Position numbers and translations under genes: made by a program. The notes beneath the pieces were generated by a model. That model worked only from the letters and a program-made list of their open reading frames with translations. It searched no databases and was not told the DNA's origin. From Dromaius novaehollandiae (Eukaryota > Chordata > Aves > Casuariiformes > Dromaiidae): DNA of 64,000 nt. The stretch covers positions 19,131,501 through 19,195,500 of the forward strand of contig NC_088111.1 of the NCBI RefSeq assembly GCF_036370855.1. The letters run 5' to 3'. Shown here piece by piece: positions 1 to 13,100 of the stretch. Numbering within the stretch: position 1 is the first letter of the stretch; each line of letters starts with the position of its first letter.

Positions 1-2222
1 GAAACTGTGGGTTGGAGCCTGGCAAACACAATGCCAATTTTCCTTTTAAAGGAAGATCCAGGGAGCTGCAGGCCACTAAATCTGACATCTGTACCAGCAA
101 GTTAGCAGAAATGCTACTGAAAAACAGAATTAATGGACACCCAAGGAAATATGACGTATCTGGGAAAAATCGGATGACTTGTAAAGCAAAGTCCTGTCTC
201 CTAAGAGTGGTTGACTTCTTTGAAGGAATCAGCAGCAACACAGGTAAGGGTGATAGAGGCAATACAGCCATCTTGGGTTTGCAAAAGGCTTGTGACAATA
301 TCATCATCAAAGGCTTGCAGGTAAATGAGGCAGCTTCTGGGAAAAAGGGTGATCCTCTCATAAGACAGTGGTAGATGGTAGTGCTCAGAGAGGAGAGGGA
401 AGCAGCCAGTTCTCACAGTGGAGAGAGCTCACCAGAGAGTGCCCAGGAGCTGTTTAGGACTTGCCCTGTTCAACACGTTTGTGGGTGCCCTGGAATGGGG
501 TGGGAGAAGGAGGCGAGAAAGTTTGTTGGTGATACTGAGCTACTCAGGGTTGAAGGATGAGGTCGGCTGTGAAGAACTGCGGAAGGACCACACGATGCAG
601 AGGGACTGGGCAATAAGCGGGCCAGCAAAATTCACTGCAGATAAATGAAAAGCGATGCTTGCGGGGAAAAACAGTCCTAGCTTCACATGTGAAACACTGG
701 GCTCTGAGCTGTTTCCATCCAGCCCTGAGCTACCGCGGGAGCTGCAACAGGCAGCTCCATGGAGTGCTCAGGCCTGGCCCAAAAGCAAACTGAACGTCAG
801 GCGTGGTTAGGGGAGGCCAGGAGAACACCGCAGAGAAGGGCATAAGGACGGTCCGTGCCAGGCATGGGCCAAAGAGCAGAGAGGAGGTAGCTCCCCGGCC
901 ACGGGGGACGTGTGGCCACACGAGGACCCGCCGGCGAGGTCTGAGGCAGCACGCAGTGCAGCCGGGAGCCTGGGTGGGGAAGCTGCTGCCGTTTTTTTGA
1001 ACTGTGGCCAAGGAATAATGAGAATTTTGGCTCATTTTTGAAACCCGATTGTATCAGAATCACCAGACAGAAATGCTCTGCCATGTCCTGGACACCCACT
1101 GCCCTGAGCAGCATCTCCTTGGCTCAGACAGGGGCCATGGCTGGGAGCTGTGGCTAGGACACAGTGCCACTGGGAAGTCACCTGCTCCCAAACCTGTACC
1201 TGTACTGTATCTCCCCTCCCAGCGCGTGCAGAGAAGACTGTGTCCTCCTGCGAAAGAGCTTGCTGGTGCTCAGCTAGCGTGGGGTATCCATTGAGAAATG
1301 GGTGAGGAGGATGGGGAATGGCAGGACTGGGCAGCAGCACCAGCCTGGAGCTGGCCTTTCCTGGCCCCTCTCTCAGCTGGACTCAGAGAGCTTCTCCAGT
1401 TTTGCCCCAGCCGGGCAGAGCAGGGAAGAGGGGCTTCCCGAGAACACGGCCCAAAGGATGAGCAATGCTAACAAGCAACCAGTGCAGACGGTTTCTAAAA
1501 TGCCCATGAGCCACAGATGCTCTCCCTGCCCCGAGAACGAGTCCCTGGAGAAGCACCCCCAGAAGAGAGCAAGAGACAATCCAACCTGCCAGGCGGGCAA
1601 GGGACGAGGGCAAAGAACCACAAGGAAAGCAGGGTTGAGAGGGACGCCCTGCAGATCAGGAGCTGCGTGCCACCCCTGCCGCCAGCCCCGGTCCGCAGCG
1701 AGCTCCAGGACGCTGCAGGGAGCAGCCGCAGCCGGGACTGCTTGTCCGGGCTCCTGGCGAGCCAGGCAGGCCTGCCGGGGAAAGAGGCTGCCTCGTGGGT
1801 GTGGGCGAGCGCACCTGGAGCACGCACTTCGCGGGGAGCGTGGGGAGATGAAAGGAGGCATTGACGTCAGGACTCCTGCCACCCACACCAGGGTAAACAG
1901 GCAGCCCGGGAGGGTTGGCTTAAACAAACACGCCGTCCAGCTGCGCGCACGGCACCTCTTGGCCCCAGCTCAGCAGAGCGCTTAAGCACACGGCTCAGCC
2001 CCGGGAAAGGCAAGGGGAGCTAAGGGGGCACTGGGTCCTCCACACACACGAACACACTAAGCGGTATTACTGCCCAGGCCTCCTTTAAATCCACTCGCTG
2101 CGTCACGGCTGGGCACTCTCTGGAGCAGGGAGCAGACCTCTCTGGCTCTGCAAAGCGCAGTTTCGGCAGCGCCGCACAGATGCTGAGACCCCTGGAGCTG
2201 GCAGCCTCCGCGTGACCCAGCC

Positions 2223-2268
2223 CGGCCTCTTGCTGCGGGTCTGCACGGCCTCTTGCTGCGGGTCTGCA
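2223..2268. repeat. Perfect 23-bp tandem duplication
   Basis: Two identical, directly adjacent 23-bp copies lie at 2223-2245 and 2246-2268, in GC-rich non-coding DNA next to the CpG-rich patch. Perfect identity suggests a recent slippage duplication or a variable-number site. Confidence 0.9.
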
Positions 2269-2449
2269 CGCACTCCGCTCACATCAGCAGCTGCTTTCTG
2301 ACTTCCACCTTCTCCCTCTTCCTCTATTTTAAATGCAGTTTCTACATGCAGTGCTTTGGGGCTTGGATGAAACAGGATTTCTCACTCAAGTCTTTCTGAT
2401 GAAAGCAAGTCGGTCCTTTCCAGGCAACTGTGTGGCCTGGGGGCTCCCC

Positions 2450-2960
2450 CAGCTCCTGCACCCGTCGCAGAGCGCCGTCCGCCTGCGTTTGGAGCTGCTC
2501 AGCCCAGCACCATGCAGAGACCCAGCCGCACGCGCCGACGCCATTAGCGCCGCGCTGGCAGAGCCGCCGCTGACCTCCCGGCACCGCCGCCTGTCCTGCT
2601 TCCCAAGCATCCTCTGTCTGTTCCCATGGCAACTTCCCAGCTCCGAGGATGGGAGCCGTCATGGTTTTAGCCTCGCGCAACGTGCCAGCCCTGGCCCTGC
2701 TCTGCATCTGCTGCCGCTGCAGCTCACCGTGCCCATTTGCACACCCTCATCTCCGTGTCCCACCACGCGCCTTCCCTTTCCCCTCCAGGCGACTCCCAGC
2801 ACCCGTGCACCTCCCTGGCCGCCCGGATGGCCGCGAGCTGCCGTCATCCCCTGCCGCGCGCCGCTTGGGACCCTGCCGCGCATCCTGCCCTTGGGGCTGC
2901 CTCTGCTGCGGGGACCTCCGGGGTCTGGTCCCAGCCCCGCAAGGGACCTGTGCACCTTCT
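2450..2960. promoter_or_regulatory. CpG-rich patch, possible promoter island
   Basis: This part is markedly richer in CG dinucleotides than the sequence on either side, which is mostly CpG-poor. It could be a promoter CpG island, perhaps for the non-coding first exon of the next gene to the left (AXIN1 by human gene order). No TATA box or convincing first-exon donor was identified, so the assignment is inference from composition and synteny. Confidence 0.3.
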
Positions 2961-4854
2961 CCCCCTCGCACACCATTGCGGAGAAATGCCTCACCACACA
3001 AGCAAGCCCGCCCCAGGAAGGTGAAGCACCTTCCCTGGAGTCCCAAGTAGGCCCTAATTCTCCTTTTACTACAGTACATCCTGCAGAAAACAAGGACAAC
3101 TTCATAATGGGTGGGAGGAACGTAGTATTAATAGAGGGCGGGGAGCTGAGCAGGAGAAATGGGTCTTTTACAGACATTTCCCACTCTGTACTGCAGTGAA
3201 GCCTAGCTCTGAGCATCCCAAAGACTGCTCGGCTGGGCTTTCGTCACCCCGGGAAGCCAGTTAGCCCAGCACCTACATTCCCCCAGGTTTTAACCAATCT
3301 TTTAGAGGTAGTCACATAGGCGATGTGCCCCATTTGCTCCCTCTCCTCCTCCGAGGTGCCCAAAGGCAACACAGCAGATCCCCAGCCACGAGGGAAGCAA
3401 TAGCTGGGTTGGCGTCCAACGTTGCTATCTCTGCGTGGAGAGAAACAGAGGTCTGCGGCGACAGCGCTTCCCTGCCCTGCCTGGTGCACGCGTGCTGTTA
3501 GCTTGTTCTTGATTTCCCCGAGTGAGATTATTTGGAGCCGGGGTGCTGGGCTAGAAGCGTTAGAGGGTGCATGGGGAGGCCTCGGGTCGGGGTGATTAAG
3601 ACCTGTTAGAGGATCCAGACCCCAAAGGCTGTTGCAAAGGTGCTTTTTCACTAGCTAAGTCTCTGTTTCCCTGGCTACTCTTACAACCAGTCAGACCTGA
3701 AAGACGGCCTTTGGAAATCTGTTTCAAAATTGCTTACACATCAAAACACAATTAATTAAAGACAGAAGGCAGATACTTTATCTGCTAGGCCTTCTTGCAT
3801 TTACACGCTCTCAGGGGTTATAAGCAAATGGCTCACGCTGTGGCCCAACAATCAGATCTGACTTTGAAATCTCCGGTAGAGTCAGGAGAGAAATAAAGGA
3901 ATTATCTTTTTCCCAGATCTGAGACTGGGGACACTGGATTTCTTACCCACTGCCCAGCAAATGTGGCTTGCCTCACCTCAGCCCAAGGATCTCCCAGCTC
4001 CACAGAGCTCTAACAGCATCACCGTCCTCTGCTGCAAACCTCCCTTCACCTCTGCAGAAAGCCAACAAATTCTTGTGCATCAGTGGAAAATGAAAATGCA
4101 GGATGACGTTCATCTCTCTGCAGCTGAGCTCAGTGGAGCTCCTCCCAGAGAAAGGGCCAGACTCAAGTGAGGCCAAAACTGCAGGGAAAGCCTGTGCCTG
4201 GAGCTGGTTACGCAGCCACCGCCTGTCCCGGCCGGACTTCTGCCTCCTTGTGCCGTGTTGGGCAGCTTCCCCAGGGAGGAGCACCCACAGCTGGAGCACC
4301 CGGCTCTGGCCTGGGTGCAAAACTGGCTCTGGACTGGCTGCGGGGAATGGCACTGGGGTCACCACTGAGGAATGAGAGCTGAATCAGGCCACCATCAAGG
4401 GAAACCTGATGCACTATAAATAGATGTGGGAAAATAAAGGCACCATGGAAAATCCAACTGAGAAAAAGGAGGAGTCTCTACAGTAAAAGGAATGTGCATA
4501 GTGATTTAGGTCTGTTCCTGGATAAAGATGGAAAAAAGGCATTAATAATGACACAACCCTCCCCCCAGAAATAATCAGTCTATCTGTTCTCTAAAGAATT
4601 GAGACAGAGCGTTCATATCACAGGAGGATAAAGAAATGCACTGCCATGCACTAGCGAGGAGGAACACCCCTAAACCTGCTGACGGTCCAGATAATTTGCA
4701 CGGGCAAGTCCTAAGGAAGCTGGCGTCAGAGCTCCCCGATACACTGACCCTGAAGGGGAGATGCTGTTGAAGAGGGCTCATGCTGTGGCTGTAGGCAAGG
4801 ACTTGGTTAGACAAAACCACGACCATCCTGAGCCAGTGGTGGTGGCAGTCCTGT

Positions 4855-4925
4855 CCCAAGCGGGAGGCTGGACTGGAGACCTCCCGGGTCCCTTCCGCCC
4901 AGCGCTCCTGGGGTACTGTTAGACC
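4855..4925 (+). mobile_element. CR1 LINE 3'-end remnant
   Basis: About 70 bases match the form of the avian CR1 3' end in sense orientation: a 'ggctggactggagacctcccgg' type block followed by 'gtcccttccgccca'. The upstream part is not clearly recognisable. It is short and diverged. Confidence 0.45.
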
Positions 4926-5859
4926 ACCACTTTCACACACAGACATGCTTTGCTTTCATCAGTGTTTGACATTGTACTGAACTCCAATTTGATCTAAAAA
5001 CACCTCTGTACAAAATGAACGGAGCAGACATTAAAGGGACCAAACCTGGTTCACTGCCCGGTCTCCCAAACATGTTACCACTGGCAAGTATGAAAAACAG
5101 TGATATTTTTTCATCTGATTCTGCAACAGAGGTAGCGGGCCAACAACGCTAACAGCAGCTCAAGGTAAACTTGAACACCAGCTTTGTGAAGTGGTAAATC
5201 ATGAGGGAGATGGGGAGCCTTGCAGGACGGTCCAGCTTGCCTGAGCAGCAGGTCCATGCTGACACCCAGCAGTCCGGGAGGCAACTCCACCCGTAGCCGT
5301 CTTCACCCATAGTTCTGGTCCCACTTTTTAAAACTAGCAGTAGAAAAACTAATGAAAAGAAAAAAAAAAAATCACAGACTTGCAGCGAGACGTGAAATTC
5401 AGTGTAGCTGCCAAATAGACTGAGAGGTTGCAACACGAAAAACAGGAGAAAATATCAGCTACTGAGAGGCCGTACTCTGGCAGCCAAAGCGTGGCAAGAC
5501 TAATTCCTGGAGTCAGAGTAAGGCAGATTAAAGTTAGGAATAAAGACTTTCCATCATTTGAAATGCTCCAAAGTGCCCCCAAATCCATGAATGGCTTTCC
5601 AGAAGGAAGGCTTTAACCAAACTCAAGTTATCAACCAGTCTCAAAAATAGCTACAGGCCTTTGGCTTCATGAAGAAGGCTTATACTAAATCATGTTACAC
5701 TCCCTTCTGCCTCTAAGCAACAGGAATCTCCTAGGGCAAATATCCAGAGGTATACGTGAGAGCTAACAGTAACTCCTCTTTCAAACACCCCGGGGCAGAA
5801 AGCCAGCCAGAGTCCTTCGCAGACCCAGCAGATGTGAGCTGCAAAGGTTGTGTGGAGAC

Positions 5860-6620
5860 ACATGAAGTACAAATTAACTGGATGAGCAGTAACAAGTCTC
5901 CCGGATCAGATGGTGTCCGCCCAAGGGCACAGAGGAGCACACAGATGATATAGTCAAAATGCTGTAGGGAGCCTCTAGCTTAAAACTGTCCTTGTAGCAC
6001 AGGACAACGCAGCGGCTTTTGTGGCACCTGTTTTTTAGAGCCCCAGAAGAGGTAGAGACCAGCAAGTCAGGAGTTCCTACCAAGGAGTCTGATGGACAAT
6101 ACCCTAAAGATTAAAATGAGCAGACACATAGATTGTGATGGCTTGTAAGTCAGATGGCTTTTGTAAAGGGAGGGCAGGTCTCTCGACTCACAGGACTTCT
6201 CTGCTGGGCAGGCAAGAGGCAGCTGGTAAGGTCTTCCCGAGTCTCCAGTCACATTTGTGATGGCTGTTCATCAAACAGGGCTTAAGAAAACTGTTTTCTT
6301 GAGCTGAGAGGCAACTTCCCACGGGAATCAATAATTGGTTAAAACAAAGAGAGCACATTTTTCTGCGACCTGAAGTCCCCAGGGAAGCCCCGAAGGGGGT
6401 TAGCGCTTTGTGCTAAGTGCCAAGCACTTAGCCCTGTGCTCCTCAGGTGGTTGGTGGCAAGTTGATAAAGCTTGCTGAAGATACCAGCTTGCTGAGGGCA
6501 AGAAGATGAGGGCTGGCTAGGAAGAGCTTCAAAAGGATCCCACAGTACTGCCTGGAGGATTAAACAGTAGGTAAAATTCAGCCTTCATAAAGGCAGAGTA
6601 AAGGACATGGGAAAAATCCA
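5860..6620 (+). mobile_element. CR1 LINE fragment, reverse-transcriptase region
   Basis: A broken sense-strand fragment of a CR1 non-LTR retrotransposon. Near 5880-5930 the translation contains NKSPGSDGVRPR, which resembles the conserved CR1 reverse-transcriptase stretch around 'K-S-x-G-P-D-G-I-H-P-R'. Near 6140-6200 a second piece reads like the later 'G-F-x-K-G-x-S' segment, and 6460-6500 resembles sequence further downstream. Frames are interrupted, so this is an old dead copy. The exact right edge is uncertain. Confidence 0.55.
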
Positions 6621-8090
6621 GCCTAACTGTACACAGAGCCCCTGCTGGGCCCTGAACCAGCTGTTAGTACCGGGAAAAGGATTTAGGTTCACAACAGAGA
6701 GTTGCCCTTACAAAAAGAAACAGACTGCTGCTTTCATGGAAGAATAATCCATCAATAGCTACAGAACACCAGCGTGGCCCTGGATGGCTCTGCAGCGTAG
6801 GTGGCCAAATACAGGCAATGGCAAAAATGCAGGTCCACAAGATGCCTGCCCCATTTTCTGGCACCACCCCACGCCAGGTCAGGCCATCCATGCCTCATCT
6901 GTCGTACTGCCCTGAGCTTCCTCAGACCCTGAGGTCGGCCTGCAGACATGGACGCCGGCTTTGCACAGCCCATTCCAGGGACTCTTGGTCTCCTTGATCC
7001 CTAGATGACTTACACCTTGACCGTGCTTGCTGGCCTGATCCCCAAGCTCTGCTGTCCCAGCCCCATCCATGCTAGGAGCACTGCTGGAAAAGTCCTCTTT
7101 GCAGCTGCTCCTTTTCCCCTAGCACTTCCCATCCCGTGAGCTCCCTACGCCACCTCCATGCCGCCTCGGGAATCCCCAGGGGTACTGGCTCTTGTGAGGA
7201 CCTTTCACCAGCAGCCGCATCTCTGGGTGCCACGTCTGTCTGTCGGCCGAGCCCTACTCCCATCTCAGAAATGCTGTTTCTGCATTTGTCAGTGCTCTAA
7301 CTGGACTGAAACGGCACCATTTTAAGTGTTACCATGGTGACAGCTGCCTAGCAAACGCCTGCAATAAAAATGCGCACAGAACGGCAGAGTCCACTCAAGC
7401 AAAGGTGCCTGCGGCTGGTTCCTGGCTAGCACGGGGCTGCCCCTCGCACCCCTCCGGCCCTTCCTCCTCGCAGCCGAGGAGTCCAGCTTGGGCTCGTTAC
7501 ATGCAGCAGGAGTCGTGGATCGGGACAGCTCCATGTAGCCACTCCAGCTCCGCACGCCCAGCATCCCGGGTCCAGCTCAGCCCATGGTGGTAGGAGCAGC
7601 AGAGATGACAAGTGCAGACAGATGGCACACGCTGGAGCAGTGGGAGGGCAGACAGCCACGTCGATCAGCGCAGACTTAATTTGGTGATGCCAGCAGGGCC
7701 ACGGGCATACCCAGGGCTGGACAGATTTGTCCAGCAGCCTCCACTGCTTCAGGCTCCTGGTGATCCAGCCTGTGGTCAACATGTCCATCCAGCCATCCCT
7801 GCCTGCAGCCACTTCTCCTAGAGGCAGTGGTTTGGCCACGTGAACCATTTCCTTGGGTAGGTGGGAGAAGGAGCACAGCACATGCCTGCAGAAGATTCAA
7901 GCAGGACGGCAGCCCTCCCAGACCCTGTAGGAGGGGACTGAGCAGGGCTGCTACAAGCTCCCTCTCCTCCTTCCCAAACAGGGACCTTCCCCTCCAGCCA
8001 GCACAGGCTAGCTGGTCTTCCCCATTTCTTTACTGTTAAACCCCTTCTCAGGCTGATGACGGTTTTACAGGGAGCTTCACAGGTGGATGA
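6620..8090. other. Non-coding, nothing recognised
   Basis: No exon, RNA gene or clear repeat seen. Short overlapping frames occur on both strands, as expected by chance in GC-moderate DNA. Confidence 0.5.
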
Positions 8091-8095
8091 GCTCA

Positions 8096-8480
8096 AGGGA
8101 CCAAATCACAGAAAAGTTTAGGTTGAAAGGACCTCTGGAGGTCTTCAGTCCAACCTCCTGCTCTGAGCTGGGCTGACTGCAAAGCTAGAACAGGTTGCTC
8201 AGGGCCTTGCCCAGTCGAGTTCCAGAAATCTCCAAGGATGGAGGTCCCACCACCTCTCCAGACCCTGTCCCTGTCTGCACCGCTCTCCCGGGGAGGAGTC
8301 CTTTCTTTATGTCCAACCAGGGTTTCCCTTGTTGCTGCCCATGGCCTCTTGCCCTTCCCTCTGCGATGAGCCCGTCTCTGATGTCCAACCTTGTAACCCC
8401 GTGGGCAGCACAAGATGCGGTTCGATCCCACTCTGCCTCCTTTTCTGCAGGGCGACCAAACCCGCACCCTCAGCCTCTCC
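8096..8480 (-). mobile_element. CR1 LINE 3' fragment, antisense
   Basis: Read on the plus strand, this has the familiar order of a reversed CR1 3' region: 'accaaatcacagaaaag', then 'ttgaaaggacctctggagg', 'cagtccaacctcctgctctg', 'caaggatggaggtcccacc', and 'atgtccaaccagggtttccc'. It shares the block 'gagctgggctgactgcaaag' with the copy near 25.55 kb, so both probably belong to one subfamily. It is truncated. Confidence 0.8.
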
Positions 8481-9864
8481 CCCTAGGCCATCTTGATCCT
8501 GAAAATCCAGAGCGATTCATCATAGAGGCTACTCACAAGCTCAGCCACATCCACGTTTGCTGGCGTATCCATCTAAACGCTATGACGCAAATCCCAAGCA
8601 GAATGCAAAGCTGTCAGGGTCGGCACAGTCCACATTCCCCTTAGCCACAACAAAGAGGCCTTGGCATCCAGGGCCAGCTTTTGGGTGGGAATTTAGTCTG
8701 AACAATGGCCCTGTTAATTTGAAAGCAAACAAGACGGCAATACTTGAAGCGAGTTTGCTGGAATTGCCCAGTAAGTTTCTAAATCTCCTCTGTTTTTGAT
8801 AAACACCATGGGATGAGGGATGACTTTCAGGCTACATTTTCACCCACGCTGACTCTGGGCTCACAATCAGTCATACAGAAAGGAGGCATGTCCAGAGAAC
8901 AGCTTCACAGCACTCCTGAAACTCAAGTCCCTTTGCAGTACCACCAGTGGATACTCCAAAGTGAGAGCCTCAAAGCCAGGAGTGAAAACACAGGCTCACC
9001 TTTGAGACCTTTGAGAAAGGCAGGGATGTGCTGTTTTTGTTAATGCTTGCAAAACATTTTAGTCTTGGAGTACAGATGGGTTTGTTGGAAGTTTGCAAGT
9101 AAAATACTGTTTAATTCAGGAATTAAAATGGGTAAGAGAACAACTTTGTTAAGAAATGTGGCCTTAACCTCAAGCTATCCTTCGGGTAAGTGACACAGCT
9201 TGCTAGGAGTCACAAGAGAGACAAAGAAAAATGTAAAGTTGCTTTAAGGTACCAGCTTAAACTAATTTGGGAATTCACAACTGCAAAGCCTGGGCATGTT
9301 TCCTGGTATTGCTAAAAGGCAGAGTTAGTTCAACCACCTTAACCCAGGCTTTTCCAGTTTGGGGGCTTTACCCAGTTAATCTTTTTCTCTGCATTATTGG
9401 GTTTTGCAGGGTTGGTTTTGAGGATGATTACTCCAGCCATCTAATACCTAGCCCTCTTGATAATCAGTACATGGGGCTAAATTTCATACTTACATTTCAT
9501 GGAGCATCTTCATGTTTGCAGCGGGGGCTTTTCTGGGACTATTAAAGAAAACTGCATGTTACGTTACCTTAGGAATAAATTCAACAGGAACTGTTCAGCA
9601 GCAGAATGACCTTCTGAATTCCCAGTGATGGTGGCTGATATCCATCCGTGTGCATCTCCGTGGCCACTGCTAACATTTGGAGGCTGTTTTCTGTAACTAT
9701 TTTCTGCGCAGTGACTTCTGAGCACCGCTTTTCCCCAGCACAGTCTCCAATGCAGAACACACAACACCCTGGCAGCAGGGCCAGCTGAGCTGGGCACCTC
9801 CGCATCCCATGAGTGCTTCTGTCTCCTGCTAATGCAAGGGGCACTTAGAGGTGCCTACAGAGCT
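8481..9864. other. Non-coding, nothing recognised
   Basis: No coding exon or well-defined repeat was recognised between two reversed CR1 fragments. Confidence 0.5.
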
Positions 9865-10110
9865 GGTACAGGGACCCTGGAGGTCACTACTCCAATGCCC
9901 CACTTGGAGCAGGGCTCTTCCCAACGGTAGATCAGGGTGATATGGCTTTGCCCAGCTGCACCTTTAAAGCCTCCAAGACCAGAGATCCCCCTCTCAGCTG
10001 ACCTGTCCCTGGGCTGCAGCACCCTCTGGGGGAAGATCTTTCTGATGTCCAACCTGAGCTTCTCAGGCCCCAACTTCTAGCCGTTGTCATTTGTTCTATC
10101 ATCTGCCACT
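9865..10110 (-). mobile_element. CR1 LINE 3' fragment, antisense
   Basis: A reversed CR1 3' piece: 'gggaccctggaggtcactac', 'tccaatgccccacttggagc', a middle part with 'cctccaagaccagagatccc', then 'ctttctgatgtccaacctga'. It follows the same order of blocks as the copy at 8.1 kb but is shorter and diverged. Confidence 0.7.
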
Positions 10111-13100
10111 ACCACTTCCCTGCTTCTGCATTTGAACCACGTTGGCTCGGCTGGGCTGGGCAGTTGGCTGGCTCCACTTGGCCAGGGAACTGGGGATGGG
10201 GGTCGCCCCTTCCCGGGCTGCCCTGCTTTGGGTGGGGGACATACCGCTTTGTGCCTTCCTCTGAGCTGAGGTGGCACTGGAGGGCTGGTCTGGGAAGGGC
10301 TGTCAGCATCGGATGCACTTGTGGCAGAAGGCCTTCAAGCTGGCCTCCCCCAGCAGCGATTCTGCAAGGCCAGCAGCCCTCGGGATGTCACCAAGTCCCT
10401 CTGTCGGCCTGGCAGAGCTGCAGCGCGTGTCCTTGCAGAGCATCGGGAGCCCCGGTGCAAAGGTAGCCCCAACACCTTCCCTTTTTGGTGCTTACAGATC
10501 CACTGCTGAGCAATGCTTATCCGCAATGGCTGACTGAACGCCAGGCTCGCAGGCAAGCCTCAGGCAGAGCGCTGGGGTTTGGTTTGGATGACTAGCCTCA
10601 TTTTCCTGCTTTGCCATAAATCCGCCCAGTGCTGGCTGCAATCGCTGCACAGAAAAATAAAATGAACCAGTGATTATGCAGTCAAGATGCCAGCTAGCAG
10701 CTGTCTTGCCCAGGAATTGCACTGGCACAAAGCTTTCCCCCCACTCCTCCCCCCAGTTTGCCTTGAGGTTTTTCCATTTACTTCTGCTTTGCCAAAATCA
10801 TTTTTGCTGCTCCCCCTTCTGAAAAGTAGATCCCTGCTATGCCTCGGTCTCCCATGCAAAACCTTCTGGAGTGGCTTTGGCCAACAAAAGCTCATGAAAA
10901 AACAAAAATAGTGGTTAGAGTTGCAGAGCAAGCAAGGTCCAGTCAGGCAGGCAGTGGCACCCTGGAGCCTGGTTCCCAGCCCATTCTGCTCCAGGTCTGC
11001 TGTTGCTGTAAGGCGCTCAGCACCCAGGAGAGCCAAATTCTGGCCAGCATCCTTGCTACAGACACCAAAACGCTGAAAGACATGCCAGCTGCTACAGAAG
11101 CAGCCCTGCAAAGAGGTTCAACCACTGGCAGCTTTGGAAAACTGATCCAAAGAAGGGCTGTATTTGAGCTGTCATGGTCCCGTCAGCATGTAAACGCTCC
11201 CCTCCCTGACGTTGAGGTCTGTGCTTGTCCCTTCTGCCATCTCCACTCTCTGGACTGGCTGGCTGCAGGATCACAGCAGCCCCAGCACAACAGAGATCAG
11301 GACACCAGCCACATGGAAGGCCGTGAGCTCAGCCTGTCCCAAAGCAGTGGCTGGAGGCAGCAGGCATGGGCCAGAGGCACGTGCCATGACTGAGCTGCAC
11401 TGTGCTTGGAGGCTCACGAGATGTTCAGTGTGTGAGCCCTTGTGCTCACTCGACTCCTGCTCAGGCTTTGGGACTAACACACAGCTCATGCTAAGGCCTG
11501 GTGTCTGCTGGGAGCAACGCTGCTAGGCTGAAGCAAGAGCAACACGTACGCCAGACACTCAAGGACAGAAATAACGAGGTCTACTATCCTTGCAGTTTTG
11601 TAAGGAGCTGCTTGTTAACACCTGATAATTCCAAAGAGTTTTGGTCTTAAGAAAGTTCTCCAGTAACTGAAATGACCAAGAGGGATGGCATAGAGCAAAC
11701 TTCTGAGCTGGAAGGTACAAATACATCAGCTCACCCAAACAGCCTTTGAAGCAGATCCAGCAGCAGGTGGCTGCTCCAGCACTCATGCTTCCCAGTGCAA
11801 TTCAGGGGACACCCCCATCGCGACAAAGGAGGAACGATGGGCACCCTCACCACTGCTTAGGTAACTATTTCGCTTATGAGCACACAAATTAGAAAATTAG
11901 TGAATGAAGGAACTAGAGAATTAACAATTTAGGCTGGTCTATAGAGAAGGGATTAACGCCTTGTTTGCTTTTTTTTTTTTTTGTTTTTTTAAAATCTAAT
12001 GAGCTTTTAAAAATAGCTTGTTTCATGCAGTACGCTGTCCTGCAAGTCTGAGAGATCACAATGAACCGTGACAGCCCTGCCTGGCCCGCGGCTCGCTGGC
12101 GTACCCCATGGCTCTGGCTGGCCAGAGAGAGCAGTCCTTCGGGGACACCGTGAAGAGCATGGGTAGCAGCAGGGAAGCAAGGGGGCAGCTGCTGCTCTCA
12201 CAGGGAAGGAGACCAGGCTCAAGGAAACGGTGCTCCTCAGGACCTGGAGACACCACAGCCACCATCCCCTCTCTTTGTGCCACCCACAAAGACCCCCAGC
12301 TCCATGAGGCAAGAGACACCTTCCAATTTCAAAGTGCCATCAATAGGTACTCTGGGGACACCAGAAGCTGCCTCCTCTGCTCCCTCAGCCTTGTCTTAAG
12401 CTGCCAAATTCAAGGCGACCTTGGGAAGGGTTCCGAGGCATTTGCAGCTTCCTGGGATCTTGCAGCCACAAGACACATTGCTGACATGACAGATTACCAG
12501 CTCCTCCAATTCCCCCTCTTAAAGCAGTGAAAAAACTTGATCTGCCAGACTGAGCCCCCCCTAGACAGACAAAACAAACCACCATGGTCTCTCCAGCCAA
12601 GCAGAGCCAAGCTCTTGATTTGGGCTCAGAGCTGCAAAACAAGCATAAAACCAGAACAAGGCGAACATTGGGCCTTGAGCTACCCCTCCACAACCTCAAA
12701 ACTGTGAGTGTCATTGACCACAATACACGAAAGCCTGGAGAGGGGCTCCTTCCCTAGCCCCAGGATATTTGCTATTCTGCCTGGCAAAAGTGTGAGCCAG
12801 CCCTGCATGGTCGTGGCTCTGTAACCATGGACTTGACTTCTCTGAAGCTGCAACATTCCTGCTGTTGCAAGTAGAGTTTCCATCCTTCTTCAAGTTAGGA
12901 GAGAGTATCTCCATGTTGTGTGCTCAGCAGCATTGCTCAGACTCGGAGTAACCCTCCATCCTCAGCCTGCCAAGCCCCAGGAGCTCTGTCCTGGCCAAAC
13001 ACAAGGGCAGAGCACACCAGCCCCCATGCCAGCCCATGCTGGCACAGCCCTGCTGTCCCTTTGGGAGGTCAAACCTCTGGACCTCAGTTGCAGGGAGAGC

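Larger units (their letters stand above)
1..4850. other. Non-coding stretch, no exon recognised
   Basis: No open frame here resembles a known protein, and the frames present are short, overlap on both strands and lack splice context. The stretch is moderately GC-rich, with a CpG-rich patch at about 2450-2960 and a perfect 23-bp tandem duplication at 2223-2268. In human, AXIN1 lies on this side of MRPL28 on the same strand with its 5' end facing MRPL28. If birds keep that order, the non-coding first exon or promoter of AXIN1 could lie here, but I see no AXIN1 coding sequence. Confidence 0.5.

Noticed and set aside
1302-1985. Plus-strand frame of 227 codons, Arg/Cys-rich
   Set aside because: Overlapped by equally long frames on the other strand; no known motif; typical of GC-rich non-coding DNA.
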